This document shows, in pieces, positions 1 through 10,817 of a stretch of DNA of 64,000 bases. The number at the start of each line of letters is the position of its first letter. Within the stretch, counting starts at the first letter, position 1. The position numbers and the translations under genes were made by a program. Under the pieces are notes generated by a model that saw only the letters and a program-made list of their open reading frames with translations, was not told the origin of the DNA and made no database searches. This DNA comes from Antilocapra americana. Taxonomy: Eukaryota > Chordata > Mammalia > Artiodactyla > Antilocapridae. The DNA lies in NCBI GenBank assembly GCA_007570785.1, contig ML660204.1:2356001-2420000 (forward strand), in the 5' to 3' direction.

Positions 1-1134
1 AATTCTACTTCTGGTTTATTGACAATGCCAAAACCTTTGACTGTGTGAATTACAAAAAACTGTGAAAAATTCTTAAAGAGACAGGAATATCAGACCACCT
101 GACCTGCCTCCTGAGAAATCTGTATGCAGGTCAAGAAGCAACAGTCAGAGCTGGACATGGAACAACAGACTGGTTCCAAATTGGGAAAGGAATACGTCAA
201 GGCTGTATATTGTCACCCTGCTTATTTAACTTATATGCTGAGTACATCATGTGAAATGCAGGGCTGGATGAAACACAAGCCAGAATCAAGATTTCTGGGA
301 GAAATATCAATGACCTCAGATATGCAGATGACACCACCCTTACGGCAGAAAGTGAGGAGGAACTAAAGAGCCTCTTGATGAAAATGAAAGAAGAAAGTGA
401 AAAACTTGGCTTAAAACTCAACATTCAGAAAACTAAGATCATGACATCCAGTCCAATCACTTCATGGCAAATAAATGGGGAAACAGTGAGAGACTTTATT
501 TTCTTAGGCTCCAAAATCACTACAGATGGTAGTGACACAGCCATGTCATTACAGATGGTAATGACACTGCAGCCATGAAATTAAATGATGCTTGCTCCTT
601 GGAAGAAAAGCTATGACCAACCTAGACAGCATATTAAGAAGCAGAGACATTATTTTGCCAACAAAGGTCTGTCTAGTCAGGGCTATGGTTTTTTTAGTAG
701 TCATATATGAATGTGACAGCTGGACCATAAAGAAGGCTGAGCATTGAGGAATTGATGCTTTTGAACTGTGGTGTTGGAGAAGACTCTTAAGAGTGCCTTG
801 GAGACTCTCAAGAGCAAGGAGATCCAACCAGTCCATCCTAAAGGAAATCAGTCCTGAATAATCATTAGAAAGACTGATGCTGAATCTGAAACTCCAATAC
901 TTTGGCCACCTGATGCAAAGAAGTGACTCATTTGAAAAGACCCTGATGCTGGGAAAGATTGAAGGTGGGAAGAGAAGGGGAAAACATAGGCTGAGATGGT
1001 TGGATTGTAACACCGACTCGATGAACATGGGTTTGGGTAGACTCTGGGAGTTGGTGATGGACAGGGAGGCCTGGTGTGCTGCAGTCCATGGGGTTGCCAA
1101 GAGTCAGACACCACTGAGCGACTGAACTGACTGT
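1..1134 (+). mobile_element. BovB (RTE) LINE, 3' part, cut by the window edge
   Basis: Sense-oriented BovB from the middle of the reverse transcriptase to the 3' end. Frame fragments read RNLYAGQ, ADDT-like and [10 protein letters not shown], and the copy ends in the diagnostic gactgaactgactg tail near 1130. Stops and frameshifts interrupt every frame, so it is a dead copy. An imperfect tandem duplication (522-545 and 551-577) disrupts the region after the RT core. Confidence 0.95.
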
Positions 1135-1757
1135 CTGATGGTAGGGCTAATGGCGACCTCCAAGAGGGCTCTCACCAAGAGGGCAGGACTGCTGCTGCCA
1201 GTGCCCTTATCTCTGCAGCTAACAACTGTGGCCCCACGCCTCCGCAGAAGTCCCTATAATACATGCATGTAGGTCTGGTTCAGTCACCTGAGGGGCCACT
1301 GCTCCTTTCCCCTGGGTCCTAGTGCACAAAAGATTTTGTCTGTGCCCTCCAAGAGTGGGGTCTCTATATCTCCCAGTCCTTTTGAAGTCCTGCAATCAAA
1401 TCTCGCTGGCCTTCAAGGTCAGATTTCCTGGGGATTTCTGTCACTTTGCTAGATCCCAGGCTGAAAAGTTGACGTGGGGCTCAGAACCTTCACAGCAGTG
1501 GAAGAATTTCTTTGGTATTATTTTTGTCCAGTTTGTGGATCACCCAGCTGGCGGGTTTGGGATTTGATTTTATTGTGATTGAGCCCCTTATACTGTCTTA
1601 TTGTGGCTTTTCCTTTGTCTCTGGACATGGGGAATCTTTTTTGGTGGGTTCCAGCGTCCTCCTGTTGTTGATGGCTGTTCACTACTTCTGATTTCAGTAC
1701 TCTCGCAGGAGATGAGTGAGCGCATGTCCTTCTACTCCACCATCTTGAACCAATCTT
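1135..1757 (-). mobile_element. Ruminant L1 5'-UTR fragment, antisense
   Basis: Read on the minus strand it begins with caagatggtggagtagaagg near 1757, the start typical of artiodactyl L1 5' UTRs, and continues about 620 bp with no ORF. It abuts the BovB 3' end directly, so the BovB probably inserted into this L1 and the rest of the L1 lies left of the window. Confidence 0.75.
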
Positions 1758-1835
1758 TTATTTTCAAACAAGTTTGAAGAAATGTCACTGTCTTCCACAA
1801 TGGCCCATCCCTCATTTTAGGATACTAAAAGACTT

Positions 1836-2447
1836 CAATTCAGTTCAGTTCAGTCGCTCAGTCATGTCTGCCTCTTTGCAACCCATGAATCGCAGCACGC
1901 CAGGCCTCCCTGTCCATCACCAATTCCCGGAGTCTACCCAAACCCATGTCCATTGAGTCAGTGATGCCATCCAGCCATCTCATCCTCTGTCGTCCCCTTC
2001 TCCTCCTGCTCCCAATCCTTCCTAGCATCAGGGTCTTTCCCAGTGAGTCAACTTTTCACATGAGGTGGCCAAAGTATTGAAGTTTCAGCTTCAACATCAG
2101 ACCCTCAATGAACATCCAGGACTGATCTCCTTTAGGATGGACTGATTGAATCTCCTTGCTGTCCAAGGGACTCTCAAGAGTCTTCTCCAACAACACAGTT
2201 CAAAAGCATCAATTCTTCAGCACTCAGCTTTCTTCACCATCCAACTCTAACATCCATACACGACCACTGGAAAAACCATAGCCTCGACTAGACATATCTT
2301 TGTTGGCAAAGTAATGTCTGCTTTTTAATATGCTGTCTAGGTTGGTCATAACTTTCCTTCCAAGGAGTAAGCGTCTTCTAATTTCATGGCTGCAGTCACC
2401 ATCTGCAGTAATTCTGGAGCCCCCCAAAACAAAGTCTGACACTGTTT
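1836..2447 (-). mobile_element. BovB fragment, antisense, 5'-truncated
   Basis: Begins with the antisense BovB tail (ttcagttcagttcagtcgc) and runs through the 3' coding region. The minus-strand frame contains SDFVLGGSRITADGD and GRKVMTNLDSILKS. Truncated upstream of that, with stops. Confidence 0.93.
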
Positions 2448-3218
2448 CCACAGAATGTAAAGTCCTGCAATAAGGAAAAGTTCATTAACAGTGTTTCCCA
2501 AAATCACTTGGTGATAGAACCTGCCATTTAATCTATCATGAGAGTCTGGGACACAGGTTACTTTCAAATTGATTTTTTTCTGTTTTCTACTAGGTAGTAA
2601 GCACTAGGTGCTTTAGAGGCAACATTATTTCCATTTTATAGCTGAGAAAGCAAAGGCTTAGAGAGACAAACTGACTTGCTTGGAGAAACCACAGTTTTAA
2701 AAAAAAAATGGTGGAAGCAGAGCTTGAATCTAGGTCTGGAAACAAAGGTTGAGCTCTTAACCCACCTAACTTCTTCCTGCTTCCAAACTCAGCTCCCAGC
2801 TCTGGAGCTATTTTTTGATGCTTCCGTATCCACTGAATCCTGTCCTCTCCACTTTACTCCTGACTATGCCTCTTCATGCTCCTCATGAGGCATCTCCTCT
2901 CCATCTTTAAGCCTTCTTTGAGGCTTAGCTCATGACCCATCCTCCAGAAAGCCTTCCTTGTCTACTTTTCTTCATCGTGAACTCTCTCTGACTTTATATG
3001 AGTAGTTAGTGGAGTAGAACATTTTCCTAAGATGTAAAGTCTCATGCGCCCTTAGACACACTGAATCAAAGACTCCAGGGACAGGGTCCACCTGTCTGAG
3101 TTTCAATAAGTCTTCCTAGTAAGATACAGATGTATTTTCAAGTGTAAGAAGCACTAATTTAAGTTGACAACTTTGGTTCCTTTCTCCTGACCAGCATTTA
3201 GTGAAGGAGGAGACACTG
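2448..3218. other. Mostly unique spacer with MIR and L2 remnants
   Basis: No gene seen. 2595-2700 has the MIR 3' signature (ccattttatagctgagaaag, then gacttgcttgg). 2900-2965 resembles an L2 3' end (cctccagaaagccttcc). The rest is unassigned. Confidence 0.5.
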
Positions 3219-3287
3219 GACAAAATTCTGGAGATGTGAGATGAGTCTGTTAGGGAGGGGACTTCTGGGAAATTTCATCATCCTTAA
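3219..3287. repeat. Direct repeat copy A, 69 bp
   Basis: Starts gacaaaattctggagatg and ends catcatccttaa. It matches 3841-3909 at 66 of 69 positions by eye. The two copies bracket an old repeat at 3300-3735. Confidence 0.85.
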
Positions 3288-3299
3288 TAGGATGAAAGA

Positions 3300-3735
3300 C
3301 TCTACTCATTAAGATATTTTTGGTTTAAAGCCACAGAAAATCCAGCTAACAGGAGCTTAAGTAAACAGGAGTTTTATTATTCTCACTTTCAAAAAGTCTA
3401 GAGCTAAGTAGTGGCTAGCCTTGGCTTGATGGCTTAGCAATGTCTGTGATTCTCTTGGCCTTCACCTCTGAACACAGAATGGCTGCCACAGATTAGATGC
3501 CACATCATATTCCAGGCAGGAGGAAGAAGTGAGGAAGGCTGGTGCAAGCCCTGTCTGTCCCTCCTCTAGGGGAAAGTAGAGATTTCCTAGAAGTCCCCAG
3601 GAGGTTTCCACATATGTCTCATTGGCCAGAATAGGTCATGGGGGCACCTCTGGCAGCAAAGGAGATTAGCTAAGTGGGTATTTGGGTTTTCCAACCTCTA
3701 TAGTGAAGGCAGGAAAAGAAGAGTTGGGGATGATG
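3300..3735. repeat. Old interspersed repeat, family not identified (copy 1)
   Basis: Shares an ordered set of words with 13085-13760: tctgtgattctctt, a gctgccac block, tttcctagaagtc, and tcattggc followed by a taggtc word. I recognise the style of an ancient mammalian repeat but cannot name it. Confidence 0.5.
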
Positions 3736-3840
3736 TGGAGTGAGCAAACCCACAGTGTCTTCCTCGCTGAAGTGAGATCTAGCTACTCCCAGCTGAAAAA
3801 CTTTCTGACAGAAAGTAGTACCAGTTAAAACAAGGGATCA

Positions 3841-3909
3841 GACAAAATTCTGGAGATGTGAGATTACTCTGTTAGGGAGGGGGCTTCTGGGAAATTTCAT
3901 CATCCTTAA
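3841..3909. repeat. Direct repeat copy B, 69 bp
   Basis: Near-identical to 3219-3287, offset by 622 bp. Two differences fall in the agat...ctctg word and one in the G-run. Confidence 0.85.
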
Positions 3910-4124
3910 AAAATGGTCATCCATTTAAAATAGTGCGGAAGTCAGGCCCAGGGTCAGTGCACAAACTAATGAGGCTCCACCACAGATTTCTCCAATATTT
4001 CTCCTGTCTTACTGCCTTTGTTTTCCACAGAATCATTCCTCCTAGAATATCAGAGGAATGTGCCCTCGGAATTTACCAAAAGATGCAGACAGGGTAGAGG
4101 AATTTGGGTTCTGAGGTGGGAAAG

Positions 4125-4306
4125 TGAAAGTGAAATTCACTCAGTCGTGTCTAACTTTTTGCAACCCCATGGAATGTGTCCATGGAATTCTCCAGGCCAG
4201 AATACTGGAGTGGGTAACCTTTCCCTTCTCCAGGGGATCTTCCCAACCCAGGGATCGAAACCAGGTCTCCCGCATTGCAGGCAGATTCTTTACCAGCTGA
4301 GCCACA
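4125..4306 (-). mobile_element. Bov-tA SINE, antisense, with TSD
   Basis: Carries antisense words of the tRNA-Glu-derived SINE (cactcagtcgtgtc, actggagtgggta, cccagggatcgaaacc, gagccac). The 11-bp TSD aggtgggaaag is at 4114-4124 and 4307-4317. It interrupts a MIR. Confidence 0.95.
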
Positions 4307-4317
4307 AGGTGGGAAAG

Positions 4318-4560
4318 ACCTAGGGCTAATTTCTGGCATGTCATTTCTATGCTGTGTGACCTCAGGCAAGTGGCTCCACCTCTCTGAGCATCAGTTTCTT
4401 CATCTGTAAAATGGAACTAATGAGAGCCCTTGCCTCCCCTCAGTGAGGTATGAGAATTAAATGAGATCAACAGCATATTAATAAAACAACAAGCTCCATT
4501 CCTAGTACTAAGGTAGGTGCTCAGTGAACTGGTTTCTATTGTCGCTATTATCAATTATTT
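4318..4560 (+). repeat. MIR SINE
   Basis: Core words gctgtgtgacctcaggcaag, tctgtaaaatgg and gagaattaaatgag, then a tgctcagtga tail. Its first part lies left of the inserted Bov-tA, near 4090-4124. Confidence 0.75.
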
Positions 4561-5420
4561 TAGCACAATCCTGCTGTTGTGGAGTTGAAGACGTTGCTTT
4601 TTAAACATCAGGCCACAGAAAATTAGTGGACAGGATTCTTATTGCACCTCCTTTGAGGAATGCTTTAATGAAATGCAGAATGAAAGTCTTATTAGCATAT
4701 CAGTCATTTCTGTGTAAATGACCGTCATCCTAAGCATGACAGTAGTACCCTTGAGTATAGGGGGAAAATGGTGCCTATCCCCTCAGCCCCTTTATCAGCA
4801 GCTCAAGTCCAGTGGGGGGAGGGGAGGTCAGTAACTATCCCTCTCCCAGGATGGAGGTGGCCAGCATCCTGAGCTGCCCTCCATACTTCCTGACATTTGC
4901 GGTTTAATCAAGCCCCATTAATCCCTCCAAGTATCAAAGCCCAGCACAGGAACCACAAACTCCCACAGCCTCTGACGGGAATTGTGTGGCTAAAGCCAAG
5001 GGGAACTCTTTGAAAGGTAATTAGTGTCCTTTGAATTCAGGGCCCTTTGATTTTGCTTCCTGACTTTAAATGGTCACAGGAGATTTTGCAGCAAGGAGGA
5101 AAAACAAAAAAGCAGCAGCAAAAGCTCCTTCCACTTGCCCTTCTGCCTCCTCTCGAGTTGTGCTGTGGCTTGGGAGAGGATATTTGTAAATATGGTCAGA
5201 GGTGGATGAGTTGTCGAAGGGCTGTTTACTCACTCATTCGTTCAGACTCATGCTCTATGCCAGGCACCATTGCTAAGCAAGGGATGTGCAAATTTCATTG
5301 GTCATTCATTCATTTTTAATATCTCCATGTCAGACACCAAGCTGGGCCCCATAGTCCTAAGCTTGTTATTCAGTGGAGGAGGCAAACCATAAACAGGTAA
5401 ATAAATAAAAATAATGGCTT
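4561..5420. other. Unique intergenic sequence
   Basis: No gene supported. It contains a short G-rich tract near 4815 and, around 5290-5400, a weak ancient repeat with a cattcattcat motif. The 90-codon ORF at 5047 has no recognisable protein signature. Confidence 0.4.
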
Positions 5421-5431
5421 TGAGAATAGAG

Positions 5432-5650
5432 CATGTGTGAGCTCAGTCACTCAGCCATGTCTGAAGCCAAGTCATAAAAGACTTCATGGACTGTAGCCCA
5501 CCAGGCTCCTCTCTCTATGGGATTTCTCAGGCAAGATCACTGGAGTGGGTTGCCATTCTCTTCTCCAGGGGATCTTCCCGACCCAGGGATCAAACCTGGG
5601 TCTCCAGCATTAGCAGGCAGATTCCTTACCACTGAGCCACCTGGGAAGCC
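5432..5650 (-). mobile_element. Bov-tA SINE, antisense, with TSD
   Basis: Full antisense SINE ending gagccacctgggaagcc. The perfect 11-bp TSD tgagaatagag is at 5421-5431 and 5651-5661. A short foreign stretch near 5463-5480 disturbs the tail. Confidence 0.95.
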
Positions 5651-5661
5651 TGAGAATAGAG

Positions 5662-6149
5662 TACCAAGAATTAAATAATGTTCATTCAATGAAGAATAGA
5701 AGAAGTGTCTTCACTGTGGGGAGTTAGGGAAGGCCACTTTGAGGAGGGACTTCCCTGGTATCACAAAGAGTCAGTCCCTCTAATTCTTAAACTGGGACAC
5801 CTTCTTAATACATCTTTTCCTTTGCCATCTTTCAATACAGATGAGGTTGAGGAGAAGTCTTTATTTCCAGTAAGGAAACAGTCAGAGGGCAATCATTAAT
5901 TAAAATTTAATTTCCCTGCCAGGGATTAATAAAGAATAGAGGGGAATGTGGCAAACTCAAAAGAATCGCATTTTATGCAAAGAGGGCAGTTGTTGGTCAC
6001 TGCTATCCTACTATTTCATGTGGAAATGTGGGATACTGAAGATACTTTATGAAATCTTCAAATTTAAAAATATCGATGTAAAGTGTAGTGCAAGCCTAAG
6101 AAACTAATCTGTAGATCAAAATACTCATGGGAGCATGAGTTTGCATCCT
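5662..6149. other. Unique AT-rich spacer
   Basis: Nothing recognisable beyond short ORFs with no family signature. Confidence 0.4.
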
Positions 6150-6645
6150 CAATACAATAGCCAGCCTCTAAGATGACCCAGTGGTCCCACCTTCTGGTAT
6201 TTATTCTCTTGCGTCATCTTTCCTACGTTGAATCAGGGCTGGCCTCTGCAATCAGTAGAAAATGGTAGACCTGGTAGTGTGCGGTTTCTGAAGCTAGCTC
6301 ACAAAAGCACTGAGATTCCATCTTGTTCTTTTGAATCACTCACTCTGGGGACAGCAGCCAAGCCATGAGGACACTCAAGCCATCCTCTGTTGAGACCCAT
6401 GGAAAGAGGTACTGAGACTCTCAGCCTACAGCCAGTACCAACTGGACAGCCACATAAGTAAAACTACTTGGAAGAGAGTCCTTCAGCCCTAGTCAAGCTT
6501 CAGGTGAGTGAAACCCCTGCCAATACCTAACTGGACCCTCATGAAAGACCCTAAGACAGAGCTGGCTGGACTGCTCTCAAATTCCTGACCCATAAAAACC
6601 ATGAGAGATCGTAGATGATTACTGTTGTGACTATTGTTGTGTAAT
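6150..6645 (+). repeat. MLT1-like (ERVL-MaLR) LTR, left part
   Basis: Degenerate MLT1 landmarks in order: gatgaccca near 6172, gggctggcctctg near 6236, a cactctggggacagcagccaag block near 6345, and gtgagtgaaaccc near 6503, then an LTR end. The matching 3' end (ctttaagccacttt, then ggcagtatacagctaat) appears 2.9 kb away at 9592-9645, so the LTR was split by later insertions. Confidence 0.7.
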
Positions 6646-6686
6646 TCAAGGGTTGACAAACTTTTACTATAAAGGGCCAGGTAATG
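6646..6686 (+). repeat. hAT-like DNA transposon, piece 1 of 3
   Basis: Starts caagggttgacaaac and continues taaagggccag, the typical left end of a common nonautonomous mammalian hAT-like element. Its further pieces lie at 6903-6952 and 9461-9591. Confidence 0.6.
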
Positions 6687-6902
6687 CTTCCCACGTGGCT
6701 CAGCTGGTAAAGAATCTGCCTGCAATTCGGGAGGCCTGGGTTTGATCCCTGGGTTGGGAAGATCCCCTGGAGAAGGGAAAGGCTACCCACTCCAGTATTC
6801 TGGCCTGGAGAATTCCATGGACAGAGGAGAAACTGGCGGGCTGCAGTCCATGGGGTTGCAAAGAGTCGGACACAACTGAGCTACTGACACTTTCACTTTC
6901 AC
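6687..6902 (+). mobile_element. Bov-tA SINE, sense
   Basis: Sense words gtggctcagctggtaaag, ggtttgatccctggg, gaagatcccctggag and agagtcggacacaactgag. It sits inside the DNA transposon, which resumes at agtaaatattt. Confidence 0.93.
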
Positions 6903-6952
6903 AGTAAATATTTCAACCTATAGGGACCATATAATCTCTGTCTTCAAGTCTG
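6903..6952 (+). repeat. hAT-like DNA transposon, piece 2 of 3
   Basis: agtaaatatttcaacc and ataatctctgtc continue the element interrupted by the SINE. The last ten bases, ttcaagtctg, are the left TSD of the L1. Confidence 0.6.
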
Positions 6953-7944
6953 TTCCATTGATCTATATTTCTGTCTTTGTGCCAGTACCATACTGTCTTA
7001 ATGACTGTGGATTTGTAGTATAGCCTAAAGTCAGGTAGGTTGATTCCGCCAGTTCCATTCTTCTTTCTCAAGATTGCTTTGGCTATACGAGGTTTTTTGT
7101 ATTTCCATACAAACTGAGAAATTATTTGTTCTAATTCTTTGAAAAAGACCTCTGGTAGCTTGATAGGAATTGCATTGAATCTATAGATTGCTTTAGGTAG
7201 TATACTCATTTTCACTATATTGATTCTTCCAATCCACGAACACGGCACATTTCTCCATCTGTTTGTGTCCTCTTTGATTTCTTTCATCAGTGTTTTATAG
7301 TTTTCTATATACAAGTCTTTTGATTCTTTAGGTAGAAATACTCCTAAGTATTTTATTCTTTTTGTTTCGATGGTGAATGGAATTGTTTCCTTAATTTCTC
7401 TTTCTGATTTCTCATTGTTAGTGTATAGGAATGCCAGGGATTTCTGTGTGTTGATTTTGTATCCTGAAACTTTGCTATATTCACTGATTAGCTCTAGTAA
7501 TTTTCTTGTAGAGTCTTTAGGGTTTTCAATATAGAGGATCATGTCATCTGCAAACAGAGAGAGTTTTACTTCTTCTTTTCCAATCTGGATTCCTTTAATT
7601 TCTTTATCTGCTCTGATTGCTGTGGCCAAGACTTCCAAAACTATGTTGAAAAGTAGTGGTGAGAGTGGGCACCCTTGTCTTGTTCCTGATTTCAGGGGGA
7701 ATGCTTCCAGTTTTTCACCATTGAGGATAATGTTTGCTGTAGGTTTGTCATATATAGCTTTTATTATGTTGAGGTATGTTCCTTCTATTCCTGCTTTTTG
7801 GAGGGTTTTTATCATAAATGGATGTTGAATTTTGTCAAAGGCTTTCTCTGCATCTATTGAGATAATCATGTGATTTTTATTTTTCAATTTGTTAATGTGG
7901 TGTATTACACTGATTGATTTGTGAATATTGAAGAATCCTTGCAT
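6913..7944 (-). pseudogene. L1 ORF2 reverse transcriptase segment (inverted part)
   Basis: A 343-codon open frame on the minus strand. It holds the RT landmarks in order: DAEKAFD at about residues 31-37, [11 protein letters not shown] at about 86-96, and the catalytic FADD at 131-134. The final dozen or so codons (6953 down to 6913) read into flanking transposon DNA, not L1. It lacks the upstream endonuclease and the C-terminus, which is in the other orientation at 8032. It belongs to a non-LTR retrotransposon and is not a host gene. It cannot encode a complete ORF2p. Confidence 0.93.
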
Positions 7945-9460
7945 CCCTGGGATAAAGCCTACTTGATCATGATGTATGATTTTTTTAATGTGTTGTTGTA
8001 TTCTATTTGCTAGAATTTTGTTAAGGATTTTTCAATGGAACAGAATAGAAAGCCCAGAGATAAATCCACGCATCTATGGACACCTTATCTTTGACAAAGG
8101 AGGCAAGAATATACAATGGAGAAAAGACAACCTCTTTAACAAGTGGTGCTGGGAAAACTGGACTGCCACTTGTAAAAGAATGAAACTAGATCACTTTCTA
8201 ACACCATACACAAAGATAAACTCAAAATGGACCAAAGATCTAAGCATAAGACCAGAAACTATAAAACTCCTAGAGGATAACATAGGCAAAACACTCTCTG
8301 CTATAATCCAAAGCGGGATACTCCATGACCCACCTCCCAGAATATTGGAAATAAAAACACGAATAAACAAATGGGACCTAATTAAAATTAAAAGCTTTTG
8401 CACAACAAAGGAAACTATAAGCAAGGTGAAAAGACAGACTTCAGAATGGGAGAAAATAATAGCCAATGAAGCAACGGACAAACAATTAATCTCAAAAATA
8501 TACAAGCAACTCCTGCAGCTCCATTCTAGAAAAATAAACAACCCAATTAAAAAGTGGGCCAAAGAACTTAACAGACATTTCTCCAAAGAAGATATAAAAA
8601 TGGCTAACAAACACATGAAAAGATGCTCAACATCACTCATTATCAGAGAAATGCAAATCAAAACCACAATGAGGTACCACTTTACACCAGTCAGAATGGC
8701 TGCCATCCAAAAGTCTACAAGCAATAAATGCTGGAGAGGATGTGGAGAAAAGGGAACCCTCTTACACTGTTGGTGGGAATGCAAACTAGTACAGCCACTA
8801 TGGAAAACAGTGTGGAGGTTCCTTAAAAAGCTGCAAATAGACCTGCCATATGACCCGGCAATCCCACTGCTGGGCATATACACCGAGGAAACCAGAATTG
8901 AAAGAGCCACGTGTACCCCAATGTTCATCGCTGCATTGTTTACAATAGCCAGGACATGGAAGCAACCTAGATGCCCATCAACTGACGAATGGATAAGAAA
9001 GCTGTGGTATATATACACAATGGAATATTACTCAGCATTAAAAAAAAATTCATTTGAAGCAATTCTACTCAGATGGACGAAACTGGAGCCCATTATCCAG
9101 AGTGAAGTAAGCCAGAAGCAAAAACAACAATACAGTATATTAACGCATATATATGGAATTTAGAAAGACGGTAACGAGAACCCAACATGCAAGACAGCAA
9201 AAGGAACGCAGATGGTATAGAATAGACTTGTGGACTTTGTGGATGAGGGTAAGGGTGGGATGATATGGGAGAAGGGCATTGAAACAAGTTAATTATCATA
9301 TATCTAATCAATCGCCAGCCCAGGATTGATGCTCAGGGCTGGTGCAGCGAGATTTCCAGGGGGGGAGGGGGGAGGGAGGGGGGTTCTGGAGGGGAAGCAT
9401 ATGTAAACCCATGGTGATATCATGACATTGTATGGCAAAAACAATAAAAAAAAAAAACTA
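6953..9460 (+). mobile_element. Young ruminant L1, 5'-inverted by twin priming, with TSD
   Basis: A 2.5-kb insertion in two oppositely oriented parts. 6953 to about 8031 is antisense ORF2 (reverse transcriptase). About 8032 to 9460 is the sense ORF2 C-terminus, 3' UTR with a G-rich tract (9359-9383) and a poly(A) tail. The TSD ttcaagtctg is at 6943-6952 and 9461-9470, outside both parts, so this was a single insertion. Both parts meet in the L1 at tcaatggaaca, which occurs at both breakpoints, so almost nothing was lost. Long open frames on each side show the insertion is recent. Confidence 0.95.
7976..9163 (+). pseudogene. L1 ORF2 C-terminal segment (sense part)
   Basis: A 395-codon open frame. 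About the first 19 codons come from the inverted part. From [16 protein letters not shown] onward it is ordinary L1 ORF2 to its natural stop. The Cys-rich C-terminal motif is intact: C252, C256, H264 and C269, a CX3CX7HX4C pattern. No frameshift is visible. The start codon is an accident of the inversion, so this is a chimeric ORF without an expected function. Confidence 0.93.
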
Positions 9461-9591
9461 TTCAAGTCTGAAAAAATAGCCCTAGGTCATACATAAATGA
9501 ATGAGTTTGGCTGTGTTCCAATAAAACTTGATTTACCAAAACAAGCAGTGGGCCAGATTTGGCCTGAGGACCATAGTTAGTAAATCTTTGC
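9461..9591 (+). repeat. hAT-like DNA transposon, piece 3 of 3
   Basis: After the TSD the element resumes with the words aatagcc, catacataaatgaatg, tggctgtgttccaataaaac and ccagatttggcctga, ending near 9591 where the MLT1-like LTR resumes. Confidence 0.65.
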
Positions 9592-9650
9592 TTTAAGCCA
9601 CTTTGTTTTGCAATTGGTTATGTGGCAGTATACAGCTAATCCACTCCCTG
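9592..9650 (+). repeat. MLT1-like LTR, right part
   Basis: ctttaagccactttgttttg and gtggcagtatacagctaa are the LTR 3' end expected to follow 6150-6645. Confidence 0.65.
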
Positions 9651-10440
9651 AATTTGTGAATTGACCTGAACACCTCGCATCTCAGGCAAAGCACACTGTT
9701 GGTGCTTTGGAGGCCAGATTAGAAGCTGCAGGCAGCACAAGCATCAAGGGACAATGGTCCCAGGAAGACAATGAGCCCAGGCTCTGATGAGGAGACGACA
9801 CAGATGGCCTTTGTTCTTCCTGCCAGTCAACATCACAAGAATGATGTTACAACCATAGTGGAGACCAGGCCCTTTAATTCTCCCTGCACTGTCTGGTGCT
9901 GACCTTGAACTGTCTCAAGAATAAACAAAGGGGACAGATAGGGAGGAATCCTTCTCCCTCCCCAAGTGCTGTGAAGAGTATGCAGAGCTAGCATGGGGCA
10001 AACTCCTACGCTGGTAGTAAGGCTGAACCTTGAACCCAGGACAAAGAAACTCTCGTGGAGGGTTCTCAGAACACTGCCTCTTGCCCAGTCTCTCTGCACC
10101 TTCCATGCACCCTCTGCAGCCTCTTCCTTACAGCCCCTCTGAGGACCCAGTTCCCTGCTGGAGTCAAAGCTGCAGCTGGGCACAACCTGGGACTGACCAG
10201 AGCCTGAAATGCAAAAGTCTACATGTGTGGTATGTGGGGCAGTAGCTAGCGCAAAGTGCTCAGGAGCTGGGGAGGTGGGAGAAGAGAGGCAGAGGGCAGG
10301 AAAATAAAGAAAGGGAGGAGAAAATGGAGAAAAGGGCAGGGGAGAGAGAGTCCAATCATCCAGAAGAGATTGGATACAGAGCTCAAACAGTGTCACCAGA
10401 ATCTTGCCGCTCTCTTGATCCGTCTGTGTGAATCCCATTC
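9651..10440. other. Unique sequence with a purine-rich tract
   Basis: No gene supported. 10256-10352 is almost pure A/G on the plus strand. The 201-codon minus-strand ORF (9833-10438) spans this tract and has biased composition but no domain I recognise. Confidence 0.45.
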
Positions 10441-10690
10441 TCTAGCAACCCAGGCAGCTCCGACTTGTGGGTTCTACAACCGCACAGAGCAGTGACAGTA
10501 GCAGTCCCAGCAGTGGTTTGGGATCCAGTCTAATTGGCTCTCAGGTCACATGCCCGCATACTGTAACCAATCACTGTGTCCAAGAAATGTCCAAGTCAGA
10601 CTGGCTTGTGTCCAAAGCTCCACCCCCAGCCCTCCTGGACTGGAAGAAAAGGAAACCAGCCAGAAGAAAGGGGAAGTTTTAGGTTCGGGG
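10441..10690. repeat. Old mammalian interspersed repeat, family not named
   Basis: The ordered words attggctctcaggtcacatg and aaccaatcactgtg are typical of a common ancient repeat whose name I cannot give with confidence. Confidence 0.45.
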
Positions 10691-10817
10691 AAGGATAGAG
10701 TCCCAAACCATAATGTCTCCGTTAGAGTTTACTGACTGATTGAAAATGTCCTTTCCATCCCCTTCCTTGTACAAAAGAGAGAAGGATGTGCCTGTGATCA
10801 CACACCTGTCAGTGGTG

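Noticed and set aside
549..1100. 183-codon minus-strand ORF
   Set aside because: The complement of a sense BovB. The same SRLVIAFLPRSK-like shadow recurs opposite several BovB copies in this window.
7976..9163. 395-codon ORF as a host gene
   Set aside because: It is L1 ORF2 with its start in inverted L1 sequence.
9359..9383. G-rich tract as a free-standing G-quadruplex regulatory element
   Set aside because: It is the usual G-rich tract of the L1 3' UTR and is explained by the L1 insertion.
9833..10438. 201-codon minus-strand ORF
   Set aside because: Biased by a purine-rich tract, with no recognisable domain, no splice structure and no poly(A)-flanked retrocopy signs. Treated as chance.
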